A stretch of 62,400 nucleotides of DNA, taken from a bacterium (GTDB lineage Bacteria; Chloroflexota; Dormibacteria; Aeolococcales; Bog-877). Where the stretch lies: positions 1 to 62,400 of the forward strand of contig JAJYXT010000025.1 of NCBI GenBank assembly GCA_021801645.1. The letters run 5' to 3'. Positions 8,804 through 16,822 of this stretch are shown here, piece by piece. The translations under genes and the position numbers were made by a program. How positions within the stretch are numbered: position 1 is the stretch's first letter; each line of letters opens with the position of its first letter. The notes under the pieces were generated by a model. It was not told the DNA's origin, made no database searches, and saw only the letters and a list, made by a program, of their open reading frames with translations.

Positions 8804-9345
8804 CCGGGATCTGGCAGCGGGCCCAACCCCTCAGCCTCGAGCGCACCGGCGACCTCCAGGAAGTGTCCCTTGAAGCGCGGAGCATGGATGAGGTCCGACC
8901 ACATGACTAGGGCGTCCTCCCCGTTGTCCGTGTAGTACCCCCGGCGCCGTCCGAGGATCCGGAACCCGAACCCGTCGTACAGATGAATCGCCACCTCGTT
9001 GCTGGGACGCACCTCCAGGCTGATGAAGTTGGCACCCAGCTGGTAGGCGCGGTTCACCAGCGCGCAGAACATCGCCCGCCCCACTCCCCGCCCCTGCTCA
9101 GAGCGCCGAACCCCGATAGTGGTCACATGAGCCTCCTCGCCGACAACCCAGAGGCCGCCGTAGGCGGCTATCTGGTCCTCTCTCCAGAGGCACTGGTAAT
9201 GGGCGGAGCGGTTGCCGGTCAGCTCCCGGTGGTATGCATTTCCCGGCCAGGGAGATGGGAAGACGTCGATCTCGATCTCCCGGACCTCAGGGATGTCCTG
9301 GATCTGCATCGGAGCCAGCCGCAGCCGCTGGGATATGAGGATCAC
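8788..9345 (-). CDS. rimI: GNAT N-acetyltransferase, RimI-like
   Basis: A 185-residue acetyltransferase. Acetyl-CoA motif A is visible as VTTIGVRRSEQGRGVG, followed by ALVNRAYQLGANFISLEVRPSNEVAIHLYDGFGF, a typical RimI-type C-terminal half. RimI proteins acetylate the N-terminus of S18 or other proteins. Location between tsaB and tsaD is the classic arrangement. The start overlaps the tsaB stop as ATGA. About 25 extra residues follow the domain, with no recognised function. Confidence 0.87.
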   Translation of the reverse strand: MILISQRLRLAPMQIQDIPEVREIEIDVFPSPWPGNAYHRELTGNRSAHYQCLWREDQIAAYGGLWVVGEEAHVTTIGVRRSEQGRGVGRAMFCALVNRAYQLGANFISLEVRPSNEVAIHLYDGFGFRILGRRRGYYTDNGEDALVMWSDLIHAPRFKGHFLEVAGALEAEGLGPLPDPGWPGR

Positions 9346-9968
9346 CGCTCGGCTCCCACTCGGATCGCGTAATCGGCGCTGACCTGATCGTACGGCACGC
9401 CAGGCCCGTCCGCGGCGGCCGCGAGGCGGGCGAGGGCCTGCTCAATACCGCGGACCGGGCGCAGCCGCCGAGGCTCGGCACCCGCGGTCGCCATCCCATC
9501 CGGGTCGATGATCGCCGAGGCCTCAGGCCAGAAGCTCGACGCGTCCTGGCCTCCGCTCAGCAGCTGACTGGGGCCTGCCGCGGCCCAGCCCAGCGCCGAC
9601 GGGACGAACGGCTGACCCAGAATCCCGCCGCGCCCGGCGCTGCGCAGTACCAGCACCCGCGCGTCCATCGGGTCCACCGTTTCGGCCACCACCCGCAGGC
9701 TTCCGACCAGGTGGATGGGTATTCCTCTCCCCTGGGCGAACCCGAGCCCGGCCGCCAGCCCCGACCGGACTCCGATGTAGGAGCCGGGGCCGCGGGCCAC
9801 CAGCACCGAAGAGACCGGATCCAGGGCCGCCTGCAGCAGATCCGCCAGCGACTCGTGGAGGGAACCGGCGCCCCCGGCCACCGCCCGGAACCCCACAACC
9901 GCACCCCCGTCCGAGAGGACCACCAGCCCGGCGCCCCGTACTGAAGTGTCCAGCACCAGCTCAGCCAC
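9342..9968 (-). CDS. tsaB: tRNA threonylcarbamoyladenosine biosynthesis protein TsaB
   Basis: A 208-residue ASKHA-fold partner and paralogue of TsaD. The N-terminal strand ELVLDTSVRGAGLVVLSDG and the conserved loop ARGPGSYIGVRSG (usually GPGSFTGLR) identify it. The GTG start was chosen because the reading frame upstream is non-homologous and this codon overlaps the tsaE stop by eight bases. It ends in an ATGA overlap with rimI. Confidence 0.9.
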   Translation of the reverse strand: MAELVLDTSVRGAGLVVLSDGGAVVGFRAVAGGAGSLHESLADLLQAALDPVSSVLVARGPGSYIGVRSGLAAGLGFAQGRGIPIHLVGSLRVVAETVDPMDARVLVLRSAGRGGILGQPFVPSALGWAAAGPSQLLSGGQDASSFWPEASAIIDPDGMATAGAEPRRLRPVRGIEQALARLAAAADGPGVPYDQVSADYAIRVGAER

Positions 9969-10407
9969 CGGCGAACTCCCGAGCGAGCTCGGCAGGCAGG
10001 CGCAGCGTGATGCGGCGACGCCTCTCCCCCAGGAGCGCCAACTCCACCTCCCCCGTGTACCAGCCGGGGGCGGCCCGCTCGCCCCACTCCACCAGAGCCG
10101 CCCCCTGCTCCAGATGCTCATCGAGCCCGAGAGAGGCGAGGTCGACTCCGTCCGGCAGGCGGTAGAGGTCCAGATGGTGGATGGTCACCCTCCCGGGATG
10201 GATGGAGTGCAGAAGGAAGGTGGGGCTGCGGACATCCTGTTCCCCCCCGGCCCCGGCCACGATGCCCTGGACCAGCGTGGTCTTCCCCGCCCCCAGCTGG
10301 CCCGTGAGGGCAAGGCAGTCTCCCGGCCGCAGGCAGCGGCCCAAGCGGTCTCCCACCGCCCGGGTCTCATCGGGGCCCTCGGAGAGCAGCTGGATCTCTT
10401 CCAACAT
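9961..10407 (-). CDS. tsaE: tRNA threonylcarbamoyladenosine biosynthesis ATPase TsaE
   Basis: A 148-residue P-loop ATPase that binds TsaB-TsaD and resets the complex. Walker A is GQLGAGKT (residues 36-43), followed by VRSPTFLL and HHLDLYRL, both typical of TsaE. The ATG giving MLEEIQLLSEGPDETRAVG is preferred; upstream in-frame codons encode a non-homologous Pro/Arg/Gly-rich stretch inside thiL. The gap to the thiL stop is five bases. Confidence 0.93.
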   Translation of the reverse strand: MLEEIQLLSEGPDETRAVGDRLGRCLRPGDCLALTGQLGAGKTTLVQGIVAGAGGEQDVRSPTFLLHSIHPGRVTIHHLDLYRLPDGVDLASLGLDEHLEQGAALVEWGERAAPGWYTGEVELALLGERRRRITLRLPAELAREFAGG

Positions 10408-10412
10408 TGGTC

Positions 10413-11441
10413 TTAGAAGTGCCGGAAACCCCGGGCCGACAGCGGCACCTCCGGCCCGGCGGGGTGCTCCAGGAGGCGCACGCCTGCACCGCGGCACACC
10501 GTTCCGATTACGGAGATGCCGACGCCTTCAGACAGTAGATTGAGGTCGCTTGCCAGCGACTCGGGGAGGCAGACGAGAAGCTCGTAGTCCTCTCCCCCTG
10601 CGGCACCCAGCTGAAGCGACTCCCCAGGGAAGAAGTGCTCAAGGTCGCGCTCCAACGGCAGGCGGTCAGCCCAGAGATCCAACTGGCAGGAGCTGGCCGC
10701 CGCCAGCCGGGAGGCGTCGACCAGAAGCCCGTCACTCAGGTCGGTCATGGCGTGCGCCCCCGCGGCCCGCAGCCGCTGGCCCTCGGCGAGGCGGGCCGCG
10801 GGAGCCACCAGACGGAGGCGCCAGCTCTCCGGCGGGACCCTCCCCGTCTGCAAGAGATGAAGGGCAGCGGCGGCTCCACCCAGGCATCCGGTGACCGCCA
10901 CCACGTCGCCGGGGAGGGCGCCGGCGAGGCGCACCGCCTGTCCGGGCGGACCGCTGCCCAGAACGGTGACGGCGATGGTCAGGGGGCCGTCGGTTGAGCT
11001 GACGTCGCCCCCGGCCAGCAGGGCGCCGTCCCGGCGCGCCGCCGCCACCATCCCCTCCTGAATGCCCAGAACAGTGCCCTCGAAGGTGTCGGGAGAACAG
11101 ATCAGGCAGGCGACCCCGAGGTCGGCACCGAAACCCATCGCGGCCAGATCGGAGGCCGCAGCGCTCCAGGCCTTGACCCCCACCTCCCAGGGGCTCTGAA
11201 AGGAGGGGAGGAAGTCAACCCTCTCCACCAGCGAGTCGGTGGTGATGGCCAGCGCCCGTCCGTCCAGCTCCCAGACCGCGGCGTCATCGCCGGGCCCGAT
11301 CGCCAGCCTCCCATCGGCGGCGGCCAGTCCCACCAGCGCCGCCAGCAGTCCCGTCTCGCCGACGGCGCTGAGGCGGCGGCCGTCGGGGGGTGCCCAGCCG
11401 CGCTGATCCCTGCGGGAGCCCGGGTTAGCCGATTCAGCCAA
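10413..11441 (-). CDS. thiL: Thiamine-monophosphate kinase ThiL
   Basis: A 342-residue kinase of the PurM/SelD-like fold that makes thiamine diphosphate from thiamine monophosphate. Conserved pieces: GPGDDAAVWELDG, ITTDSLVERVDF, SDLAAMGF, TDLSDGLLVDASRLA and GAAGGEDYELLVC. The likely start is a TTG that overlaps the thiG stop by eight bases; about 25 residues precede the conserved core, so an internal start is possible. Last gene of a thi run. Confidence 0.92.
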   Translation of the reverse strand: MAESANPGSRRDQRGWAPPDGRRLSAVGETGLLAALVGLAAADGRLAIGPGDDAAVWELDGRALAITTDSLVERVDFLPSFQSPWEVGVKAWSAAASDLAAMGFGADLGVACLICSPDTFEGTVLGIQEGMVAAARRDGALLAGGDVSSTDGPLTIAVTVLGSGPPGQAVRLAGALPGDVVAVTGCLGGAAAALHLLQTGRVPPESWRLRLVAPAARLAEGQRLRAAGAHAMTDLSDGLLVDASRLAAASSCQLDLWADRLPLERDLEHFFPGESLQLGAAGGEDYELLVCLPESLASDLNLLSEGVGISVIGTVCRGAGVRLLEHPAGPEVPLSARGFRHF

Positions 11442-12225
11442 CCGGCAGTCCAGCCGCGGGCGTGCTCGCCCCGAAACCGCGCCGGCCCTCGACGGCGTCT
11501 CCGGCCAGGCCGGCCCCGTGGGCCAGGAGCCCAGCCTCGACCGCGGCCGCGAAGGCCCTCGCCATCTCCACGGGGTTTCCGGCCCGGGCGATCCCTGTAT
11601 TTACCAGCACTCCGGCCGCGCCCCACTCCATGACCCGGAGCGCGTCAGAGGGGGCTCCCAAGCCGGCATCCACGATCACCGGTACAGGGCACTCCTCGAT
11701 GATGAGACGGATGTTGTGGGGGTTCAGCACCCCGAGAGTGGAGCCTATGGGCGCCGCGCCGGGCATCACCGCGGCCGCCCCGGCCTCAGCCAGCCGCAAC
11801 GCCAGCGCCACGTCGTCACTGGTGTAGGGAAGAACCGTGTAGCCCTCGGCCACCAGCCTGGACGTGGCCTCGAAGGTGGCCAGTGGGTCTGGCAAGAGGC
11901 TGGCTTCGTGCCCCACCACCTCCACCTTGATGAAGTCCGAGAGGCCCGCCGCTCGGGCGAGGTGCGCGAGCCGGACCGCCTCGTCGGCCGAGCGGGCACC
12001 TGCGGTGTTGGGCAGGAGTTGATAGCGGGCGAGGTCCAGCCCCTCAAGCTCCGACCTCCGATCGCCGTCCAGGTGGAGCCGGCGTACGGCGAGGGTGATC
12101 ATCTCCGCCCCAGAGGCGGCGATCGATTGGGCCAGCACCTGCGCCGATGGGAACTTCCCCGTCCCGTGGATGAGGCGCGAGCGCAGCGTGGCGGTCCCCA
12201 GGCGGAGCCGACCGTCTTCCTCCAT
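11434..12225 (-). CDS. thiG: Thiazole synthase ThiG
   Basis: A 263-residue TIM-barrel enzyme that builds the thiazole phosphate ring from DXP, dehydroglycine and ThiS thiocarboxylate. Schiff-base lysine K100 lies in SDFIKVEVVGH. Also seen: IHGTGKF near the N-terminus and PVIVDAGLGAPSDALRVMEW with VLVNTGIARAGNPVEMARAF near the C-terminus. The ATG is one base after the thiE-thiS stop, and its ribosome site GGAGGAGGG lies within the last codons of that gene. No thiH or thiO is nearby to supply dehydroglycine. Confidence 0.96.
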   Translation of the reverse strand: MEEDGRLRLGTATLRSRLIHGTGKFPSAQVLAQSIAASGAEMITLAVRRLHLDGDRRSELEGLDLARYQLLPNTAGARSADEAVRLAHLARAAGLSDFIKVEVVGHEASLLPDPLATFEATSRLVAEGYTVLPYTSDDVALALRLAEAGAAAVMPGAAPIGSTLGVLNPHNIRLIIEECPVPVIVDAGLGAPSDALRVMEWGAAGVLVNTGIARAGNPVEMARAFAAAVEAGLLAHGAGLAGDAVEGRRGFGASTPAAGLPVG

Positions 12226-12226
12226 C

Positions 12227-13105
12227 TCACCCTCCTCCCACGAAGTGGACCACCTCGACCACGGCGCCCTCGCAGACCACCTCGGTGGCCAGGTGCTCTC
12301 TCGGGACGATCCTGCCATCCACCTCCACGGCCACCCCCGAGCGCTCCACCCCTAGGCGGGCCAATAGCTCCAGCAGCGTCTCACCGGGCGGGGACTTCCT
12401 CGACTCGCCGTTCAACCTGATCCAGCGCCAGGATGTGGCCGCCTCGGCCTCACGGCGGAGCCTCTGGGCGGCCTGCCGAGGGTCTGGAGCCGCGCAGACG
12501 GCCCGGACCACCGCGACCATGTCCGCCCCGGCCTCGATGGCCGATGCCCCCTCGTCCAGCCCCCCTATGGCGACCACCGGGACCCGAGAGACCTGGGCGG
12601 CGGCGGTTACCTGCTGGAACCCCACCTCGACGCTCTCGGGCTTGGTCGGCGTGGCTCTCACCGGTCCGGCGGCGATGTAGTCCAGGGGAAGCAGCTGGGC
12701 TCGCAAGGCCTGCTCGGGAGTGTGGGTGGACAGGCCGATGAGCGGCCGTTCTCCGAGCCGCTCCCTGGCCTCCCGGACAGGTGCGTCACCCTGGCCGAGG
12801 TGAACGCCGTCCGCGTCTGCCGCCAGGGCTAGGTCGACATGGTCGTTGACCACGAAGATGGCGCCACCCCGCCGGCAGCTGTCCCGGAGGGAGCGGGCCA
12901 GGTCCACCAGGTCTGCCCACGGCTCGCGCTTGCGACGCAGCTGCACCAGGTCGGCGCCACCAGCCACAGCCGCCTCGACCAGAGCGGGCAGGCTCTCCAG
13001 AGGGCTCAGGTCATCGGTGACCACGTAGAGCCGTGAGGCACCGAGCCGGATGCGCAGCTGCTCGGTCCCCAGCTGCCCGCCCGTCTCCAGGTCGCCCATG
13101 GTCAC
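12227..13105 (-). CDS. thiE-thiS: Bifunctional ThiE-ThiS fusion: thiamine-phosphate synthase plus sulfur carrier
   Basis: A 292-residue protein. Residues 18-222 are a ThiE barrel with VQLRRK, VVNDHVDLALAADADGVHLGQ, AAGPVRATPTKP and VVAIGGL. Residues 228-292 are a complete ThiS ubiquitin-like carrier ending in HFVGGG, the diglycine-type tail that is thiocarboxylated. ThiS must present a free C-terminus, and here it does, because it is the last domain. Start is GTG, or an ATG two codons later. ThiF, ThiC and ThiD are not in the window. Confidence 0.92.
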   Translation of the reverse strand: MTMGDLETGGQLGTEQLRIRLGASRLYVVTDDLSPLESLPALVEAAVAGGADLVQLRRKREPWADLVDLARSLRDSCRRGGAIFVVNDHVDLALAADADGVHLGQGDAPVREARERLGERPLIGLSTHTPEQALRAQLLPLDYIAAGPVRATPTKPESVEVGFQQVTAAAQVSRVPVVAIGGLDEGASAIEAGADMVAVVRAVCAAPDPRQAAQRLRREAEAATSWRWIRLNGESRKSPPGETLLELLARLGVERSGVAVEVDGRIVPREHLATEVVCEGAVVEVVHFVGGG

Positions 13106-13117
13106 CGCCCCATTCTA
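13103..13117 (-). promoter_or_regulatory. Possible leaderless-type -10 before thiE-thiS
   Basis: On the minus strand TAGAAT is followed by six bases and then the GTG start, the spacing seen for leaderless transcripts. No convincing -35 is present. No THI-box/TPP riboswitch fits in the 25-base spacer. Confidence 0.3.
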
Positions 13118-13130
13118 GGTGGAGTTGAGA

Positions 13131-15575
13131 TCAATCCCCCCAGCGCGGTTCGCGGGGGACCCTGGGAAGGATCTGGGTCACCAGCTCGTAATTGAGCACC
13201 TGGAGCCGGTCTGCGACCTGCTCCACGGTCAGCTCCGCGCCCTGCTGCCGCCCGATCAGTACCACCTCATCACCCCGAGCCACCTGCGGGTCCGCGGTCA
13301 CGTCCACCATGGCCATGTCCATGCACACATCCCCGGCCAGGGGATGTTCCCGACCGCGGATGAGCACTGACCCCCAGGTGGCTGGGCCTCTTCGAAAGCC
13401 GTCCCCATACCCCACCGGGATGGTGGCGATCCGCGACCGCCGGGTGGCCCGGAAGCGATCCCCGTAGCCCACGTATTCCCCCTCGTCGACCCAGCGGACC
13501 TGGGCGACGGTGGTCTTGAAGGCCAGCACCGGCCGCCGCCGGCGCCCATCCGCGGTCCGCAGGCCCAGAAGCTCACCCCCCAGCCGCACCATCTCGAAGC
13601 GGGCATCCGGCCGGGTGACCCAGCCGGACGAGCTGGCGACGTGGCGGAGCCGGAACGGCCCGTCACCAACCTCATCCAGGGCCCTGTGGAAGCGCTGCAG
13701 TTGGACCCCGGCCGCCGCCGCGTCCTCCCCCTTTCGCAGGTGGGTATAGATCCCCTCGAGGTCCACCGCGCGCGCCGCGAAGTCCACCAGCTGGCGCACA
13801 CCCTCCGGGGGGACCCCCAGTCGGCTCATCCCGGTGTCGACCTTGAGGTGGGCGATCGGGCGTCTTCCCAGCCGCCCCCCGGCGGCGGCGAGCGCCTCGA
13901 GCACCTCGCGATCGAACGCGGTGATGGTGAGTCCCATCCGCACCGCCACCTCGACCTGTTCCGGCGGGGTGTAGCCGAGCACCAGGCAGGGCGAGGCAAT
14001 GCCGGACTCCCGCAACTCGGCAGCCTCGGCCAGGGTGGCCGTGGCGATCCATGAGGCTCCGGAACCAAGGGCGGCCCGAGCCACCTGGACGGCCCCGTGG
14101 CCGTAGGCATCCGCCTTGACCACCGCCATCAGCTTCACCCCGGCCAGCTGGTCGACCACCTCTCTGACGTTGTCGGCCACCGCCGCCAGGTCGACCTCCA
14201 CCCAGGTTGGCCGCCGGGGTGACCGGAATCGCAGGACCGCCCGACCCGGCTCCGGGCGCACCATGGGGGTGCCCGGCGGGGCCAGAGCTGCCACCAGCCG
14301 CTCCATCCTGGACCCGGAGGTCCCCTTGATCAGCACGCTCCCACCTTCCTTCAGGACATGGCGGGCGCGGTCCTCGGCAGTGAGGACGTCGATTCCCCCC
14401 TCCCCTCCGGGGGCCGCGGACGGGAGCACGCGGGTCACCTCGGCGTATGGCCAGCGGGGAAGCCTGCCGGCCTCCCGGCCGCCGCCGAGCAGCGCCAGCC
14501 GGGGCGGGGGCAGGCGGCCGAGAGCCGAGCCGGCCAGGTCCAGCGACCCCGGGGACATATCGAAGGAGTCGTCCAGCAGCCGTCCGGCCTCCCGTGTCGG
14601 CAGAAGCCGCAGGCGGCCTGGGAGCGGAGCCACCTCCACCAGACCCTCAGCAGCTCGATCGAGGTCCTCACCTAAGGCGAGTAGGCACCCAAAGGCGGCC
14701 CCGAACCCAACCTCGGCCAGGCGGGGATGGAGATCTGTCCGTACCGTCCACGACCGCCCCCCGGCGCGCACCCGGCAGGGCCAGCTTTCGGGCCAGGCCG
14801 AGCCCGGATCCTCCGGGCCGACCTCAACGTCAGCTCCGCCTCCCAGCGGGCCGAACCAAATCGCCGATGACCCCCAGCGCCCGAGCAGCGCAGCCGACTG
14901 GAGCGGCGCTACCAGCCTGGCCGTCGGGCTCCACATGCGCCGGACCTGAGCCGCCAACGCCCGCGAGGAGCTCCAATAGAGGCTCCTGGCGTCATGGAGC
15001 GAGGTCAGACAGACCAGCTCCGGCTGGATCATCCGCGCGAGCCGCCTCTCCTCGAGCGCCCCATCGGCCACCACCTCCATCACCGCGGGGCCGGATAGCT
15101 GGCCCTCGGCCTCGGAGAGCGCCAGAGGGATCCCCAGCGAGTCGTTGCGATCCCCATTGGCCACCACCCGCTCCCCGGAGGATCTCCCCCACGCCGCCGC
15201 CAGGCAGGCCTGTGCGGTGCTCTTGCCAAGGCTGCCGACCACCGCCACCGTCCTCAGCTGGCTTAACCGCCACTGGCCGAAGGCCTCCAGCGCCTCCCGG
15301 ACGTCGGGAACCAGGATTGCCGTCCGCTCCAGGTCGGGAGGCAAGTCCAGCTCCTCCTGCGGACGGTCCACGAGGATGCCCAGGGCGCCGCGGCGGAGTG
15401 CGTCACCCACATGGGCATGGCCGTCGCCGGTGGCGCTCCTGAGAGCGGCAAAGAGCTCCCCACCACTGAGGTTGCGGGTGTCGTGCCCGATGGCTGTGAA
15501 TGCCCGCGCCCCCCGGGACAGGACCTGGGGCCTGACGCTCGAAAGCGCCTCCAGGAGCTCGTCCAGCTCCAGCAT
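13131..15575 (-). CDS. alr: MurF-like ligase fused to alanine racemase
   Basis: An 814-residue two-domain protein. Residues 1-450 resemble MurF (D-Ala-D-Ala adding ligase): FTAIGHDTRNLSGGELFAAL, P-loop GSLGKST (114-120), NGDRNDSLGIPLAL, LLDDSFDMSPGSLDLA and VLIKGTSGSRMERLV. Residues from about 460 are a complete alanine racemase: PLP lysine K487 in AVVKADAYGHG, Tyr704 in VGYGDRF and Cys751 in GDVCMDM. Together they could make D-Ala and use it in peptidoglycan precursor synthesis. The central MurF motifs are degenerate (SLHDARSL where AHLE-type residues are expected). The ATG overlaps the previous stop as TGATG. Confidence 0.88.
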   Translation of the reverse strand: MLELDELLEALSSVRPQVLSRGARAFTAIGHDTRNLSGGELFAALRSATGDGHAHVGDALRRGALGILVDRPQEELDLPPDLERTAILVPDVREALEAFGQWRLSQLRTVAVVGSLGKSTAQACLAAAWGRSSGERVVANGDRNDSLGIPLALSEAEGQLSGPAVMEVVADGALEERRLARMIQPELVCLTSLHDARSLYWSSSRALAAQVRRMWSPTARLVAPLQSAALLGRWGSSAIWFGPLGGGADVEVGPEDPGSAWPESWPCRVRAGGRSWTVRTDLHPRLAEVGFGAAFGCLLALGEDLDRAAEGLVEVAPLPGRLRLLPTREAGRLLDDSFDMSPGSLDLAGSALGRLPPPRLALLGGGREAGRLPRWPYAEVTRVLPSAAPGGEGGIDVLTAEDRARHVLKEGGSVLIKGTSGSRMERLVAALAPPGTPMVRPEPGRAVLRFRSPRRPTWVEVDLAAVADNVREVVDQLAGVKLMAVVKADAYGHGAVQVARAALGSGASWIATATLAEAAELRESGIASPCLVLGYTPPEQVEVAVRMGLTITAFDREVLEALAAAGGRLGRRPIAHLKVDTGMSRLGVPPEGVRQLVDFAARAVDLEGIYTHLRKGEDAAAAGVQLQRFHRALDEVGDGPFRLRHVASSSGWVTRPDARFEMVRLGGELLGLRTADGRRRRPVLAFKTTVAQVRWVDEGEYVGYGDRFRATRRSRIATIPVGYGDGFRRGPATWGSVLIRGREHPLAGDVCMDMAMVDVTADPQVARGDEVVLIGRQQGAELTVEQVADRLQVLNYELVTQILPRVPREPRWGD

Positions 15576-16822
15576 CAGGGGTGGGCCCTTCCCTCCAGCC
15601 AGAGCCGGGCCGCCTCCTGGGTCTCCACCAATTCGTCCGCGACCTCGGAGGCCAGCAGTCCGGCGCGGCCCCTCCGGTCGGCGAGACGGGTTCCCGCGGC
15701 GGCGTGCAGAAAGACCCCCGCGCGGGCCGCCTCGGCAGCACCATGCCCCTGGGCCATCAGGGCCCCGATCAATCCCGCCAGGACGTCCCCGGCACCCCCG
15801 ATGGCCAGGGCGGAAGTGGCGTGGGCGTCCCGCCAAAGCACCCCGGACGGCTCGGCCACCAGGCTCCCAGCACCCTTCAAGACCACCACCGCCGAGAGCT
15901 CCGCCGCCAGTTTGCGGGCCGCCGCCCCACGGTCCGCCTGTACTTCCGCCGCAGTCGTTCCCAGGAGGCGGGCAGCCTCCAGCGGGTGGGGGGTGAGCAC
16001 CGATCCCGGAGGTACCAGGCAGCGCAGGTCAGGGATGCGGCTCACGGCGTTGAGGGCGTCGGCGTCGGCCACCAGCCCGGCCTGGGCGGAGCGGAACACG
16101 GTGGCCACCAGCTCCCCGACCCCATCACTCGCACCGAGGCCGGGGCCCGCCACCACCACCTCCCCCTGCGCGTCCGCCAGGTGTCGGGCGAGGTCGTGGC
16201 CGGAGTAGTGTCCCGAGTCCGCCGAAAGGGGCACCCGGATCACCTCCGGCGGCAACCCTGCGGCCGGATGATCCATCGCCACGACACACCTGACCTTGCC
16301 CGCCCCCCCGCGGAGTGCCCCCCGGCAGGCGAGTTCCGCCGCCCCGGGGAACTGGGGACTCCCCGCCACCACCAGCACCGTGCCGAACGTGCCCTTGTGT
16401 CCCGTCGGCGGCCGTGAGGGTAGGACCACCTGATCGGGCACCGGCAAGGGGAGGCTGCTAGCGGTCATCACGGCCACGGCCACCGCGACGCCGGCGTCGT
16501 GGGTTAGGGAGATCTCCAGCCCCGGTACCGGGTGCCCGAGCACCAGCGCCTCCGGTGCGCCCCCGCGGCGATGGCGGACCGAGATCTGCGAATAGGGCGG
16601 TAGAGGCAGGCCGAGGCTGCCGTGGACCTTCCGCACCGCCTCCTTGGCCGCCCAGCGCACGGCGAAGCGCTCTGGCCGGCCCCCGCAGTAGTCGACCTCC
16701 TCCGGGCTGAAGAGCTTCTCGGCGAATCGGGGCCGCCTCTCCAGCAGCCGGGCGATGCGGGCCACCTCGGAGACGTCGACACCTGTGGCCACAGCCGGGC
16801 CCAGGCCCCCTGGCGGGGTCAC
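15575..16822 (-). CDS. acpS-nnrD: Fusion of holo-ACP synthase (AcpS) and ADP-dependent NAD(P)HX dehydratase (NnrD)
   Basis: A 415-residue fusion. Residues 12-120 are AcpS, which loads phosphopantetheine onto acyl carrier protein: metal ligand D16 in GVDVSEVARI, FSPEEVDYC, E61 in WAAKEAVRK, and the ISLTHDAG strand. Residues 128-415 are NnrD, which repairs hydrated NAD(P)H: GHKGTFGTVLVVAGSPQFPGA, AGPGLGASDGVG, LVADADALNA, TPHPLEAARLLG, VVLKGAGSLV and GGAGDVLAGLIGALMAQG. The NnrE epimerase domain usually fused N-terminally to NnrD is absent. GTG start overlaps the glmS stop as GTGA. Confidence 0.9.
   Translation of the reverse strand: MTPPGGLGPAVATGVDVSEVARIARLLERRPRFAEKLFSPEEVDYCGGRPERFAVRWAAKEAVRKVHGSLGLPLPPYSQISVRHRRGGAPEALVLGHPVPGLEISLTHDAGVAVAVAVMTASSLPLPVPDQVVLPSRPPTGHKGTFGTVLVVAGSPQFPGAAELACRGALRGGAGKVRCVVAMDHPAAGLPPEVIRVPLSADSGHYSGHDLARHLADAQGEVVVAGPGLGASDGVGELVATVFRSAQAGLVADADALNAVSRIPDLRCLVPPGSVLTPHPLEAARLLGTTAAEVQADRGAAARKLAAELSAVVVLKGAGSLVAEPSGVLWRDAHATSALAIGGAGDVLAGLIGALMAQGHGAAEAARAGVFLHAAAGTRLADRRGRAGLLASEVADELVETQEAARLWLEGRAHP

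Noticed and set aside
13106-13130. TPP riboswitch before the thi genes
   Set aside because: Only 25 bases separate murF-alr from thiE-thiS and the THI-box core is absent.
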